Counted from the first letter of the stretch, positions 45,347 to 57,600 are shown. The stretch: DNA of 64,000 bases from Mantis religiosa (GCA_030765055.1 CM060947.1:63404934-63468933), one strand, 5' to 3'. Program-made: numbers and translations. The notes: generated from the sequence alone by a model not told the origin.

Positions 45347-46463
45347 ATAATTAAGATGTCACTGGAAATACATATTTTGAGATACCCTGAACAGAACGTT
45401 TTGAAAAAGGAATGTGTATGCCCTTTATTTAACATATTTAAGAGAACTTTTAAAGATATTTTCCTGAAAAATTAAATGCATTTCTTGAAGTGGAATATTC
45501 GTTAAAGCGCATAATTTATGTAGAAAACCCTTTTTGTGAAGTTTAAGATTCCGACAGGGGCTTACTCTTTGGTTTCTACTTTGAATTTTCAACACTTACA
45601 CTATTCTGAAATTTAAAGTTTTTATCCATTTATTTTACATAAATGTAAAATATTCATTTAATTATTAACTTTATATGCTATAGCAACTATTCTGGATTTA
45701 GAGAAATTATATTTTGACCATTTTGCAATTTAATATGACGGTTTAATGTAGAGAGAATGCCATAAACCTATATGTGTACCATGGGTGAAAGGTGTTGGTG
45801 TGTTTGATAAGCAAAGGTGTGTGCGCACATTCACATGCGTAAAAATAATTATTTAAAATGTCTTTAGAAGGTTTAAATGACTCCAATATGGTATTTCTTG
45901 TGAAATGTCGATAAGGAGTAAAGGTAGAGGTAAACATCACGGAGGGGCCCTCAAAATTGAGCACAGTACCTCGTGTAGGTGAATATGGTTCTCTGTGCTT
46001 CGAATGCAATTTCTGGGAGTGAGGGGTGAGGTGAGACGCGGATGGGTGCCTGATATCCCGGTGAAGATACATGGGCTGGGTTCTAACGATTCCAGATTGA
46101 ACGATCCGATGCCGTTCAAGCCAATTAGAACATTCCGGTGGCGATTCGTACAACTAGCTTGCCAATCCCTGCGGTACCAGGAACCTCTCTGATTTCGAGG
46201 TGGAGGAGTTACAGAGTGAATTCGCTCTCTCCAAGATCGCGGGTTCAAATCCGACACAGGCAGATGGTTTTTAAAGGTGGTTAAAGACGGTAAGCTTAGA
46301 GGCACATAAAAGCTTCTTTGAGAGGAAATTCCGGAAATTGAAAGCGTTAGTAAACAAAATATTACATATTGGAATGAAATTTGAAGCTCAATGAGAAATG
46401 AGGAGAAATGGAAGGCAAGAAATTTATGCAAATAAAGTAGTATAACTCATACATGACTATTTC
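45347..46463. other. Unassigned region with a tRNA-like stretch
   Basis: 46190-46262 has a B-box-like GCGGGTTCAAATCCGAC on the plus strand, possibly a further SINE family seen once. No gene is recognised. Confidence 0.3.
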
Positions 46464-46845
46464 CTCTACCAGTGAGGATGCAACCAGTATGTTAGGACGT
46501 TGTTTCCTATTGGAAACGACACTACACCCAACCACATCCCTCACTACGAATCCGCGAGGGCATATTCAGGGCTTTGGCCATACTTATGTCCTAGCATCTA
46601 ATCTCACCTTGGTTAGGCCATACGGCCAACCTCTATACGCTCTCCATGAATACGCAGGTGCACATAGCGGTACTGCTGGAATTCCTCACCTGACTTCCCT
46701 CCGGTGGAGGTTTTTTAGTGGGTAGTACCTTCGGGTGAAGCTCACACTCCCGGCTGCAGCATCCCAGTACAGTCGGGGTTAGTCCATAAATGGACATTCC
46801 CTCCACTTGAAAAAAAAGAAAAAAAGAAAGAAATTTAGGGGATGT
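46464..46845 (+). repeat. Possible retroposon with A-rich tail
   Basis: A GC-richer stretch (GGGCATATTCAGGGCTTTGG to GTCGGGGTTAGTCCATAAAT) ends in an A-rich tail (46808-46840). The tail suggests retroposition. No family is recognised and there is no second copy in the window. Confidence 0.35.
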
Positions 46846-48400
46846 AAATCCTTCTCCAAGGAAATCCTAAAACAAAAAATAAAATCCATGGTTCAAGAAG
46901 TGTGGCGAACTCACGACCTCCTAACTGGGGTCACTACTTGAGGCATCCCCCTCGTTTAATTGTTATTCATATTAGAGCAGTGTTTGTTATCAGTAAATAT
47001 AACTGTTTAAAATTCAGCCCGGTTGAATTTCCTAAAAGTTTTGAACACAGCTAGCAGCTTTTAAGTCCACCTTCAAAGGGAGAAGAAATTTTATTCACTC
47101 CCTATTGTAGCTAAATCGTGATTGCCTATCCTGTTTTAATATTACGAAATGGTTGACAATAATTTTATAAAACAACATACAGTCAATGAATATATGATAC
47201 ATTGCTGGAGGTTAGTTCTCAGTTAAAATGAATACACACCAGAAGTATGGAAGTTAAATTAGGCAACAGGGATAAATATGAAATATCGCGGATTGAAGGA
47301 GTTCCTAAAAGAACTAAATATCGCAGTTTGTTGTTCTCTTTAACGATATGGATGGAGAGGTTATGGTTGTTGTCTCCTCTGCTTCAACAGGGCACTCATA
47401 ATTCTAATGCAGCTCTGTAACAGCAACGAGCGGATATAATTAAAGAGGGCAAGCAAACACTTATAACGTTTATGGTTTGGCAGAATTTGTGCTACATTTT
47501 GACAGAAATTACAAAATGTCAGTTATAAACTACAGAAGGAAAAGCTGGAGAGAGATGTGTAGGACGGGCAAGCAGCCCTGATGTTGAGACTAATGACCTA
47601 GGAGAACGCAAACAAAATACGAAACATGTATCTACTGTCAAAACACTGAAACCAAGCCCCACACGTCACTAGTCATAACTCCGTCAAAAACAGACGTAAA
47701 TGAGTTAGAAACTGGTTAAGTACAGCATACGAACGTTGCACCAACCGATGTACTAAAATGCCACAAGCATTTAGTGAATTCACATAGAAAATATTATTTG
47801 AGAGTGTTACAGACAGAGATGCATCTCGTAACAAGAGGCCATCCATAGCTAACGAGCAGGGAAATCGAACTTCAAAACTCTCTGGCGTTAGATGAACAAG
47901 AGAGAAAATAATTACCCAAATAAGGATAGTTTCATGATATCACGAAGAGTTATAGAGCAGTGCTTCACCAACACAGTATGCAATCCGGTTCATTTCGGCA
48001 GTGGAGAGCAAAATATTAATACAAGCCATGTATGAGGGAAAGGAGACACAGATTTTGATATTACCTCTGTACTCTACACATGAAATCGGAACAGGCTTCA
48101 GTATAAACCTAATAATGATTGTTACATAGGCCCCAATCAAACAGTGAGTATAAATTCCTTTTTGCTCGTAACCATGACATTATAGTTTTCCAACAATAGT
48201 CTTATATTAAGGTCATGAACAATCAAGTTCTTAAGGCTACTACCTGATCTGCAAGTACAAACACGTGATAAATAATTTGTAGGGCTCATCTTTACTTATT
48301 AATGCTGATAAAACTAAGATCAAATAAAATATTTTTGTCTACTAATTATTGCTTTATCTGCAATGAACGAGTGTAATTATGAACAGGAAGCTTCGAATGC
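46846..48400. other. Unassigned sequence
   Basis: No feature recognised. Confidence 0.45.
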
Positions 48401-48520
48401 TTGCCTCGGTAGCGTAGCTGGTAGCGTGTCTGCCTCACGTTCAAAAGGTCCCGTTCAGGTTGAGTTATACGAATAAGTTTTTCTCCGGGGTTTTCACTTA
48501 TCTTGAAAGATGAATGCATT
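48401..48520 (+). repeat. tRNA-derived SINE, family C, truncated
   Basis: Head GCCTCGGTAGCGTAGCTGGT. Part of the B box is deleted (GTCCCGTTCAGG). The body continues to GAAAGATGAATG, and the 3' third is missing. Confidence 0.85.
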
Positions 48521-48589
48521 GACCAACCTAGAGCCATGACTCACTAAATGGCGCATAAAAGTAAACGCGCGAGAAAATTAAGCAATAAT

Positions 48590-49165
48590 ATTTACTAAAC
48601 GAATCAAGCACCGCCATAACAAACATGGGCTAATGCCACTAACATTCCGGAACGAGGAAATCGACTGTAAGGACACAATTACCTACTTAGGTGTAACAAT
48701 GGACCAGGGTCTTACGTGGAAACAACACAGTAAGAGCAAAAGCAAATGCCCAGTTAAATAAACTGTACACAATTATTAATACAAACAGCTCACTAAAATT
48801 AGAGATGGGAGAAACACTATATAAAGCACTTACTAAGCCCATCCTAACTTACGCTGCCAAAACGCCCACTAAGATATTGCAAACAATGCAAAATAGAATA
48901 CTTCGTATTATTACCAGGCTACCACCACTCGCACCGGCATACCAACTCCACGAGGACTTAAAATACATTCCATCGAGCAATTTATCAAAAGGCTCAGCTT
49001 CAATCTATTCGAGAAGAAGAACATAAACCACAATCAACTAATACGGGCACTAGGGGAATATGACACAACACACGATAAACACGCAAGGCCTCTGTCTATT
49101 TTTGAAGGAACAATTAATCTCGGGGAGCCAGAGGTAGACCTACAACAATATCTAGAACACCTTCC
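48590..49165 (+). pseudogene. Jockey-like LINE ORF2 fragment after the RT domain
   Basis: TYLGVTMDQGLTWKQH, MGETLYKALTKPILTYA, QTMQNRILRIITRLPPLAPA and YQLHEDLKYIP are in the order of Jockey pols. They lie in several frames with stops. The catalytic part is absent. Confidence 0.78.
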
Positions 49166-49169
49166 AGAT

Positions 49170-49650
49170 GCTTTATATCGCTGATCGGAACCATCAGCCC
49201 ATCATGGTCGTCTCCAGAAAATTGGCAAAATGCATCAGTTACTGGGAGCGGAGAATTAAGGAGGCTTTGGCGATTTCCTCTGAAAGGAGCACGCTTAATC
49301 GTGATGCTGGATTTCAGTTCAGCTCCTCTTGGAAACCGGCCTTAAAATGGAAATTCGTCGAATTAAAAAGCAAAGATCAATACAGCTTGATAATCAAGTT
49401 AAGTAGTTACGTTTCTTTGTCACAATTTTCTAAACTCACGCCATCTCCTGACCTGGCATTTAATTTACTGAAAAAAGTATTTTGTTCAGTAATGCGAATT
49501 TTGATAGTATTTTGTCTTTGTTATATCCAGTATTTCATTTGTGGTTATAACATTTTATAAATATCCTGATGATGGGAGAGATGCACACTCCCGAAACGTA
49601 GATATTTAATCATCTTTTCACCTGGCTGGCTGCCCGAGAAGAAAGTGAGC
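49170..49650 (+). pseudogene. Penelope-like retroelement 3' end
   Basis: YWERRIKEALAISSERSTLN then RDAGFQFSSSWKPAL matches the segment at the end of the GIY-YIG endonuclease in Penelope-like elements (REA.EI....N.NRD.G...S..W.P). Near 49560-49612 another frame reads YPDDGRDAHSRNVDI, like the conserved Penelope tail. The reverse transcriptase is missing. Confidence 0.62.
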
Positions 49651-49654
49651 ATTT

Positions 49655-49817
49655 CTGGAATGCTCTGTTACAAACAAGAAATCGAATCTTCCACTCAGCT
49701 ATCTGTCTTTTTATCTGTTTCGGGAAGCCTTTATCTCCGCGCTGCGCTATCCGTCCCTTATCTCCGCACTGCACTATCTGTCTGTGCGCCTCGGCCGCGG
49801 CTCCTTGGAACAAATGC
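49655..49817 (-). repeat. LTR fragment
   Basis: TTTCTGGAATGCTCTGTTAC, CAAGAAATCGAATCTTCCAC and TCGGCGACA match the two sides of the split LTR at 1861-3537 (around 2145-2180 and 3379-3537). Here it is uninterrupted and gives the empty-site version. Confidence 0.6.
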
Positions 49818-49949
49818 GGTCGGCGACAATATTCCGTATTATATAGTGTCTTTCAACAAGAGCGTCCTATCTTTAACATGTGATAGCTGCTGTTGTTATT
49901 GAATTACAGAAGTCATTTTTTTCATGTGGCTACAGCTTTTATTGAAAAA

Positions 49950-51190
49950 TAGCCATGGAATGTTACAGCATTCAGCAATGCGTAATGTTGTGATAATTTA
50001 TTATCAAAATGGACCACTTGTTCACCAAAACTTCCATGTATTGTGTAAAGTTTACAGTGAACAATGAGTAGTGTTTAACGCCCGCTTTTACTACATACGG
50101 CACCGCAGGCGGTGACACTGATGATACATTAAATGAAGATGGAGCACCGGTGGAATGAGATGGTGGAGAAAACCCGCCCCGCCCCAGCGACATGTTGTCC
50201 ACCACAAATCTCACTTTGCGGTCGTCTGGGATCGAACCCGGGCCACCTTGGTGAGAGCCAAGCGGTCTAACCACTGAGCCATGGCGCGGCCTGTAAAGTT
50301 TACGGTATGCATAATTGTCCCTGTGATAGAACGATTAGCCGTTGGATTGATAAATTTGAAAGAATTTAGCGATCAAAGAACGCCTGTGCGTAATCGACGT
50401 AAGGGCTGAAACGAAAATATATGCGCCGAACGTGAGAGTGTACGCGGGAATAGAAACAAACCAGCTGCTTGTCAAGCGCCCACAACTTGGCATATTCTAC
50501 ATCTGGACCTGAAGTTCCACGCTTACAAAATGGTGCTAACTGAAGAGCTGAAGTCCAAAGAGCATAGATTATGCCATGTGTTCGCTGACTGGGTTATGGA
50601 GCAATGGGAAGCTGACGCTGCATCTCCAAAAGTTTACTGTGTGGTTTGGATTTTGAATTATTGCTCCATATTTTTTCCTAGACGAAGACGGAGAAGCTCT
50701 GTCAAGTAAGAAAGATACCAGGCTCTTATAAGAGACTGTTTTTGGCCTCAATTGGATGATATGGATCTCAGAAATATCTGGTTCCAGAAAGATGGTGCCA
50801 CATGTCATACTAATCTCGAAACAATCGATCTTGTGAAGGAGAAGTTCAGAGGTTTCATCATTTGCCGTAGTGGTGATGTTAAGTGGCCCCCAAGATCATG
50901 CGATTTAACGCCGTTGGATTACTTCTTGTGGGATTAATCTCGTACTTGTGTCAACAAGCCAGAAACAGTAACCGATCTTATGAATAACATAATGAATAAT
51001 ATCTAGGTTTCGCGAGAGGCCTGACGTGGCGGTAAGCAGTTGTTTGAGGTGAAGCGCCCTCTACAAGAGCTGCAGGGAAGTTAGGAACTATGCGATTTTT
51101 TTTCTGCCGTCGGCGGATGCTTGAGACATATTCGCTGTCTCTGGCGCTTGAAATGTATGTTTTTGAATTCCAATTTATCGGCATAATTGA
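49950..51190 (+). pseudogene. Tc1/mariner-like transposase, decayed, split by a SINE
   Basis: The N-terminal part before the SINE reads IIYYQNGPLVHQNFHVLCKV. After it comes a helix-turn-helix-like CDRTISRWIDKFE. Many broken frames follow, then at 50752 LDDMDLRNIWFQKDGATCHT (second Asp) and GDVKWPPRSCDLTPLDYFLW (third block). A stop follows LW, where intact relatives read WGYVKS. Dead copy. Outer ends are not confidently seen. Confidence 0.78.
50056..50291 (-). repeat. tRNA-derived SINE, family D, inserted in the Tc1-like element
   Basis: Minus strand: head GGCCGCGCCATGGCTCAGTG, B box GGGTTCGATCCC, 3' end GGGCGTTAAACACTACTCAT. A 12-bp target duplication TGTAAAGTTTAC lies at 50044-50055 and 50292-50303. 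Confidence 0.94.
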
Positions 51191-52076
51191 AATTAAAACT
51201 TCATGGATACTGCCCCACTTGCAAAATATGCTCCATTTTTATTTTCTGTTCAAAAGCATCCATTAGGAGATGTGGACATTTTTCTTGACTGTATGGCATC
51301 TTTGTTCAGGACACATTTTCACAACTTACTCATTTAGGTGTTTAACGTTAATGATTACTCCTTTCTCATTCCTAAATGAGATCTCAGATTAATGCACACA
51401 GCTAATGAAAAAAGGTCCACATAGGGAGACACTTCTAGACGACCCATTCTAACAAAACCCTTTTATTCCTCCAAGCAGGAAGGCACATTTATCCACTTGT
51501 ACGTACCAGATATAGAGAAAGGGGCAAGAACAATCGTTGACAGTGATACATATAGAACTATCCGAAATCACGCTCTGGAACACCGATGAATTAGTTTAAT
51601 AGTTTCTGTAATAATTTTGATATAATGAATTGAATTGTACATATTTTTGAGCGGGCTACTGTGTAGAGGAAGTGGCAAACTTAAATGTCCCCCAAAATAT
51701 GAGTGAACAAGAAAGCTGCAAATTATAAATTATAAATGACATAAAACATTTTTCTTTCATTGTACAGTCCGTGTACAGTCAAGTGTAAAGAATCGTGCTG
51801 ATACAATGAACAGTAGTTATGTTATTAAGGACATATTAAACCGATTCTGTCAGGCTCATCACTTTGTTCTAGCACTCCGTTTAATGTTTGTGTTATTTCC
51901 GCTTTTTCTTCCATCCTAAACAGTGTGCTAGCTATCTGCTTCCATATTTTAATTTTGGAGTGTCATTCAGGGAACTTACTTGTGAACAAAGCCTTTCAGC
52001 TACTCCGATGTACAATTTCGTACGTCTCCCCTTTGGCCAATCACTAAGGTCTGTTCTTTCATAGGCTAATACATGA
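51191..52076. other. Unassigned sequence
   Basis: No feature recognised. Confidence 0.45.
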
Positions 52077-52994
52077 TACGAGGGCTGTTCAATAAAGAAT
52101 GTTCACAATTTTTTTGACAACGTACCTTTACTCATACTCATAATTTTGATGGTGCTTATCAAAATAGTCTCCCCTGAATGCGATGTACTTGTCCCAGCAT
52201 TTCTGCCAGTCTTCAAAGACATGCTGGAAAACATTTTTTGAGAGATCCTTCAAAAGCGCTTCCGCAGCCTTCACCACTGCTTCTGATGATGGATAATGCC
52301 TCCCACGAAGGCGTTTCTTCAGGTTAGGTCATAGAAAAACGTCTCAAGGTTCTAAATCCGGACTATAGGGAGGGTGACGGATGCGCTTCACGTTGATTTT
52401 TGCAAGATATTCAGCAACAACATTGGTAATATGCGGCCACACATTATCGTGGTGCAGCATCCAACCTGTTTCAAGGGAATGTGGTCTTTTGCACCTGATA
52501 TGGACTTGCAATGTTTTCAGGACATCCCTGTAGTATTGTCCAGATACTGATATGTGTGCAGGTACAACATGCTGATAAAGCATCCCATGAATATCAAAGA
52601 ATGACATGACCATAACTTTCCCAGCAGAAGCAACCACTTTTACCTTTTTAAGGGTTGGTGATGAAGGAGATTTGCACACTGAGTTTTGCTGTTTGTGCTC
52701 ATGATCAAAATGATGTAGCCAAGTTACATCAGCAGTGATTACGTTTAAAAGAAACTCCGGATCTTCCTCTAACATCAACTTTAACTGAATGTTACATCCA
52801 TTGCAGTGGTAGGCGATACTGAACATGTCTGAACTTGCCTGGTTCTCACAGGCGTGAACCAGGGGTACCAATAATGAAACTAATACGGCGTGTTTGTTTC
52901 ACATTGAGCTAACAGAGTATAATAAGTTTGAATTTTGCTGCGAAAAATTATGACCGTAAAAATTATGACCATTCTTTATTGAACAACCCTCGTA
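52077..52994 (-). mobile_element. Mariner deletion derivative, copy 1
   Basis: TA target duplications at 52077-52078 and 52993-52994. Inverted ends CGAGGGCTGTTCAATAAAGA. About 0.9 kb instead of about 1.3 kb, because the N-terminal third of the transposase is deleted. The copy at 62898-63799 has the same structure. Confidence 0.88.
52344..52871 (-). pseudogene. Mariner transposase lacking its DNA-binding domains
   Basis: Minus-strand frame of 175 codons: LKLMLEEDPEFLLNVITADV then TWLHHFDHEHKQQ (first Asp region), VMSFFDIHGMLYQHVVPAH, GWMLHHDNVWPH (second Asp) and HPPYSPDLEP (third Asp). The sequence is then interrupted. Standard TADETW reads TADVTW here, and the helix-turn-helix region is missing, so it should not bind its ends. 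Confidence 0.85.
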
Positions 52995-54060
52995 CATGAT
53001 CTTAACGCAAATCGATAGGATGTTGATTCATTCAGGTCTGGTATGGAACAATAAGAGATTTCTATCATTATTTCATTAAGAGAAATAATGTTGGAAACCA
53101 GAGTCATTTTTCGGGACGTTTCTGTGCACTTATTGTATTTTATTTATTTAAATCAACTTCTGGAATATGTAATAGTTTTAGAGAGATTTGGGAATACAAG
53201 GAGGGGAGTAGTTGAAAATGTAAAGCGTGTTTGTGATTGTGCACCCGCCCAAGCGTTGTGTACTAATTTATTTTTCCACCTGTGATTTTACCATTAAATC
53301 CTGGTTTTATGTTAATAAAGTACCTGCCACAGAGTAAAATATTTAGAATTGCTCATACTGTGTTCTAACAAAGGTGAGAACATACTAGAAACTCTAGTAG
53401 GCTATTCACATTGCTTAAACCGTTTTTGCATGGTAGTTTAAGGGAAGCTTTTAATGCAACGTGAAGGAAACATAATTACTTATATAAGAAGAAAAGGGAA
53501 GAGAGATAAGATGAAGAGAAAGGACTGTGAGATAACAGCTCTGAGGTGTCGTGAACAGCGTAGCCAACATTGTAGGGCGAAAAGCTTCTAAGTTAGCAGG
53601 GGAGTTTTTGCTGATGCTGCGGGCCTTCTCGCACTGAACAGCTTGCACAAAGAGCTTAAGTTTCTTCAGTCGCTACTAAAACGTTCAGAACATTTCGTAG
53701 AGTTTCATAATTTGCGCAAATTGTGTGTAAAGACCTTACGGAGCGTAACTCTCAGTAGCAATGGCTAATGTAAAATTTGGGCAACATTTAAACAAGAAAA
53801 ATCTGGCTTTTACATTGAATTACCTTCCCTAACTCTTCTACAGATAAATCATACAAAACTTGGTATATTATCAAACTATTTTAACTGAAGAAACGTTAAT
53901 TATATATCTATACATTTAATTGTAATAGCAAAGCACATTCCATTCCATACACTTAGCGTCTTTTTTTTAAGTGAACGTTTCAGAACCTTGCAAGCCTGTA
54001 TTAAACATTTTACGTAGAAGCATCAGAAATCTACCTTTGAATAGCATAGCTGTGTGTTTC
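52995..54060. other. Unassigned sequence
   Basis: No confident feature. Confidence 0.45.
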
Positions 54061-54330
54061 CCGCCTCGGTAGCGTAGATGGCAGCGTATCTGCCTCACGT
54101 TCAAGAAGTCCCGAGTTCGAATCTCTGTCAGGGTGAGTTACCTGGATAAGGTTTTTCCGGGGTTTTCCCTTATCCTGAAGGACGAATGTCGGGTAACTCT
54201 AAGCTCTAAGGACCATGGGCTCATTTGAACATCATTTCACCCATTCCATTCATCGTCCGATATGACTAAACGTTGGAGGACGTAATATTGCAAAAAACAA
54301 CAACAAACAAACAAACAAAATCTGAAGTTG
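54061..54330 (+). repeat. tRNA-derived SINE, family C, full length
   Basis: Head CGCCTCGGTAGCGTAGATGG, B box GAGTTCGAATCTC, body to GTTGGAGGACGTAAT, then a CAAACAAA-rich tail (54293-54320). Confidence 0.92.
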
Positions 54331-54380
54331 AAAAAAATTCCAAACGTCATACATGAGTCAGAGTTGAGTATACCAAGGTA

Positions 54381-55376
54381 ATAGACAGAGTCAACATTAA
54401 AAATTCAATGCCATGGCCGAGATTTGAACCACGGATCTCCTAGTTTCCGTTCAATCGCTCTTACCCTTTGAGCTACCATGGTCAACGTGCCGTCCTGAGA
54501 TCAAATTCTCCATTTGACTCATATATTTACCCGGTAGACCACTAGGGGCTCTCGCATTCGAGATACACCGTTTGTGGCGACTTACTGTCATAAGTACTTA
54601 AGTACCATGCTTCATCATTTAACTCTTATTAGTTTAGTTAATTGATGGAAATTAATCATTTCTCCACACTAGTGGTATATAGGCTAAGGTTTTTGATAGA
54701 TAGAGCCAACATGAAGAATTCAATGCCATGGCCGGGATTTGAACCACGGATCTCCTGGTTTCCGTCCAGTACCCTTTGAGCTACCATGGCCAACGTGTCA
54801 TCCTGACATCAAATTCTCTAAATGCGAGAATGTGAGAGCCCCCGGGGAAATATATGAGTCAAATGCCGAATTTGATGTCAGGATGGCACGTTGGCCATGG
54901 TAGCTCAAAGGGTAGCAACGACTGGACGAAAACCAGGAGATCCGTGTTTCAAATCCCGGCCATGGCATTGAATTTTTCATGTTGACTCTATCTATCAAAA
55001 ACCTTAGCCTATTTACAGCTAGTGTGAAAAAATGATTAATTTCCACCAATTAAGTAAAATAATAAGAGTTGAATGATGAAGCCTGGGACTTAAGTACTTA
55101 CGATAGTAAGTCGCCACAAACGGTGTATCTCGAATACGAGAGCCTCTAGTGATCTACCGGGGAAATATATCAGTCAAATTGAGAACTTTATGTCAGGCTG
55201 GCACGTTGGCCATGGTAGCTCAAAGGGTAAGAACGACTGGACGAAAACCAGGAGATTCGTGGTCCAAATCCCGGCCATGGAATTGAATTTTTCATGTTGA
55301 CTCTATCGATCAAAAACCTTAGCCTATATACGGCTAGTGTACACAAACGACTAATTTCCACCAATTATCTAAAATA
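54381..55376. repeat. Array of four family B tRNA-like repeats in opposed orientations
   Basis: Units lie at 54381-54690 (minus), 54691-54850 (minus, truncated), 54851-55030 (plus) and 55031-55376 (plus). Each has a B box of the form GTGGTTCAAATCCC, a head AGCTCAAAGGGTAAGAACGA and the tail ATTGAATTTTTCATGTTGAC. The second and third form a head-to-head palindrome with arms of about 125-145 bp around a spacer of about 50 bp. The outer pairs are head-to-tail. Confidence 0.85.
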
Positions 55377-55678
55377 CCAAGGTAATGTTTCCAAAAATTC
55401 CTCCCCACCCGATAATTTTCAGAAAAATATTCCGTTATATTATTTTTCTAAAAATGTATTTATCTGGTGCAGATTACATATGTTTGTTTGCATATTAAAT
55501 ACGACGTCTATCTTTAAATTATGAGAAATGTCACTCACATTGAATTTGTTTAATTGATAGGCTTCAATGGATACAAAAAATCTTACTAAAGGATACGTTT
55601 CCTGCTATAATGCTTTTCTACTTATTAAAGTTTCTAAATCATTCAACTCCGTATGTCAACGGTTTTTGAATTGGAAGT

Positions 55679-55944
55679 ATAGTCGTGCTGTTCGAACCGT
55701 TAGCATGGATTTATCTTGGTAATAGATACCTCTCAGATAACGCACTGATTACTCCACGTGGAGTAAATATCTATCTGCCATTTTTGATTCCATTGGCTGG
55801 TGATGCGTTCATTGGTGCTAAGCGCACTACCGGGAGCTGGGTCGGTACGCTTCTCACTCTTACGAGATTAATCAGTGCATTATCTGAGAGGTTTCTGTTA
55901 ACAAAGATAAAGCCAGGGTAACCGTTGCAACAGCGTGACTATAC
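55679..55944. mobile_element. 266-bp MITE with about 78-bp inverted repeats
   Basis: Left arm 55679-55756 and right arm 55865-55943 align inverted along their length. Both begin TATAGTC, both contain ACCTCTCAGATAA and GCACTGATTA, and TA sits at each end. The 108-bp centre has no coding capacity. TA ends fit a Tc1/mariner-type partner. Confidence 0.8.
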
Positions 55945-56682
55945 CTTATCTAATGGAAACATAGGACAATTTACGATTGTTTATTAACCTCCCGCTGTGT
56001 AAGTTCATTAACAATAAAAAGTTACTTCTAAATAATCGTTTGGTATTTGTTTTCGACTTCTGTATACAAACAAGTGACTATAGCAATCTGATAATATTTA
56101 TAATAAAACCTTTGTGCTTAGCGTAAAATAAGAAAAATATAGTTTTTATATAAATATTATTATACTACTATATACTGATTTCAGAATTTTCGTTCTCATC
56201 TTTAAATTACATTTCGTAGTTGTGCACAGCGCTCCAGTAAATTTGGTTCAATATTGCAGATGTTTTGGCCGTCATTTACGTTTATTTTTGTAAATACACA
56301 TTCACGTAAAATGCAGAGCGTATTAATTATGTAAGCAAAAACGAATCAACTAAAAATATAGGATGTTTTGGAAGCAGAACAAAAATCAAGTAAAATTATA
56401 AGGATACTTTGGAATCCAAAAACATGCATTGCAAACACTGGTGATTACTAGTAAGTTCCAGGCATCCTTCGAGGACGACAAACATGCACAGCTCTTAACA
56501 ACCTTCCTTCATCTCTTGTCGACGGCGCTTTACCTCAAACAACGGCATGCCGTCACATCAGGTCTGACGTGAAATGCAGAACCACTTCCAAAATATATGT
56601 AGAAGATATTCCGGAACAGAGGAAGTGTTACGGTAGTAGATGCACCAACAGTCCACCCTCATGGTGTATCTATAATAAATTA
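55945..56682. other. Unassigned sequence
   Basis: Nothing recognised. Confidence 0.45.
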
Positions 56683-56805
56683 ATGAGGTCCCGAGTTCAA
56701 ACCTCGGTTACGTTGAGCTATCTGTATAAGCTTATATTTTCCTTTTCCTGAGAAGACGAATACCTGGAAATCAAGTGCTATAAATCTCAGGTTCATTTGT
56801 ATAGG
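56683..56805 (+). repeat. tRNA-derived SINE, family C, fragment
   Basis: Begins inside the tRNA head at GAGGTCCCGAGTTCAAACCT and continues through GTTGAGCTATCTGTATAAG to the body (AGACGAATACCTGG). The head 5' part and the 3' end are missing. Confidence 0.7.
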
Positions 56806-56819
56806 TGTTTGGTCAAAGA

Positions 56820-57600
56820 AGAAGGGGAAATTATGAAATTATGCATGAGACAGAAAAAAGATTAGATAACTTAAATAGTTGCTGGGCAGAGATAGGAGGA
56901 ATTATGGAAAAGAAATAGGAATGGGAGATATATGGAGATTAAAGGAAAGAAATACAAGCGATGTGCGTAAACTGGTAAAATTCAGAATAGAATATATAAA
57001 AAGGCAGGAAATATGGGGAAGTCTAGAAAATATGAAATCATTACAATTTTACAAGCAAATAAAAAAACTGGAGACCAGAAGCATATGTAGATTACTGCAA
57101 TAGGCAAAAGAGAGAAGGGTTAGCATGGATGAGAACAGGAAAAATATTTCTAAGAGGGATAAGAGGTAGGGAAAAGGGAATTTGTGAATTGTGTGGGGGA
57201 AAAGAAAGCATAGAACACTATGTAACAGAATGCGAGGAGGTTGCAATATGGAGAAAAAAGGTTTGGGAGGAAATTGGGAGAAAGTAGAGAAGAGGATAGT
57301 AGCCATAAAAATGTTAACGGGAAAAGAGGGAAAGAAGGAAAGAAGTATTGGTGAGTTCTTGCAGAAAGTAAAATAAAATTGGGCCAGAAGTGTAAAGAAT
57401 ATAAGAAAGGAAGATGAATTGGAAGAATGGGCCTAATTAAGTAACAAAGAGACATGGAAGTTAAGAGCTACCTGGCAGAGCAGAAGAACAGAGTGTCATG
57501 TAAGCCAAGGTAGGAGCAAAGTAAAGACAAATAAATGTAGCCTAAAGTTGTAAATTGTAAAATTTTGGAATATGCAAAATAAATAGTTCAGTTTAATTCA
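56820..57600 (+). pseudogene. LINE pol C-terminal tail and 3' UTR
   Basis: In one plus frame: FTSKLKNWRPEAYVDYCNRQ-like stretch, KREGLAWMRTGKIFLRGIRG, then GICELCGGKESIEHYVTECE with the CxxC...H...C pattern seen at the end of several LINE pols, then EEVAIWRKKVWEEIG. Other frames carry stops. AATAAA at about 57578 may be its polyadenylation signal. Confidence 0.65.

Noticed and set aside
45042..45354. Open frames rich in Arg-Glu or Ser-Leu
   Set aside because: Produced by the (CT)n microsatellite within a solo LTR.
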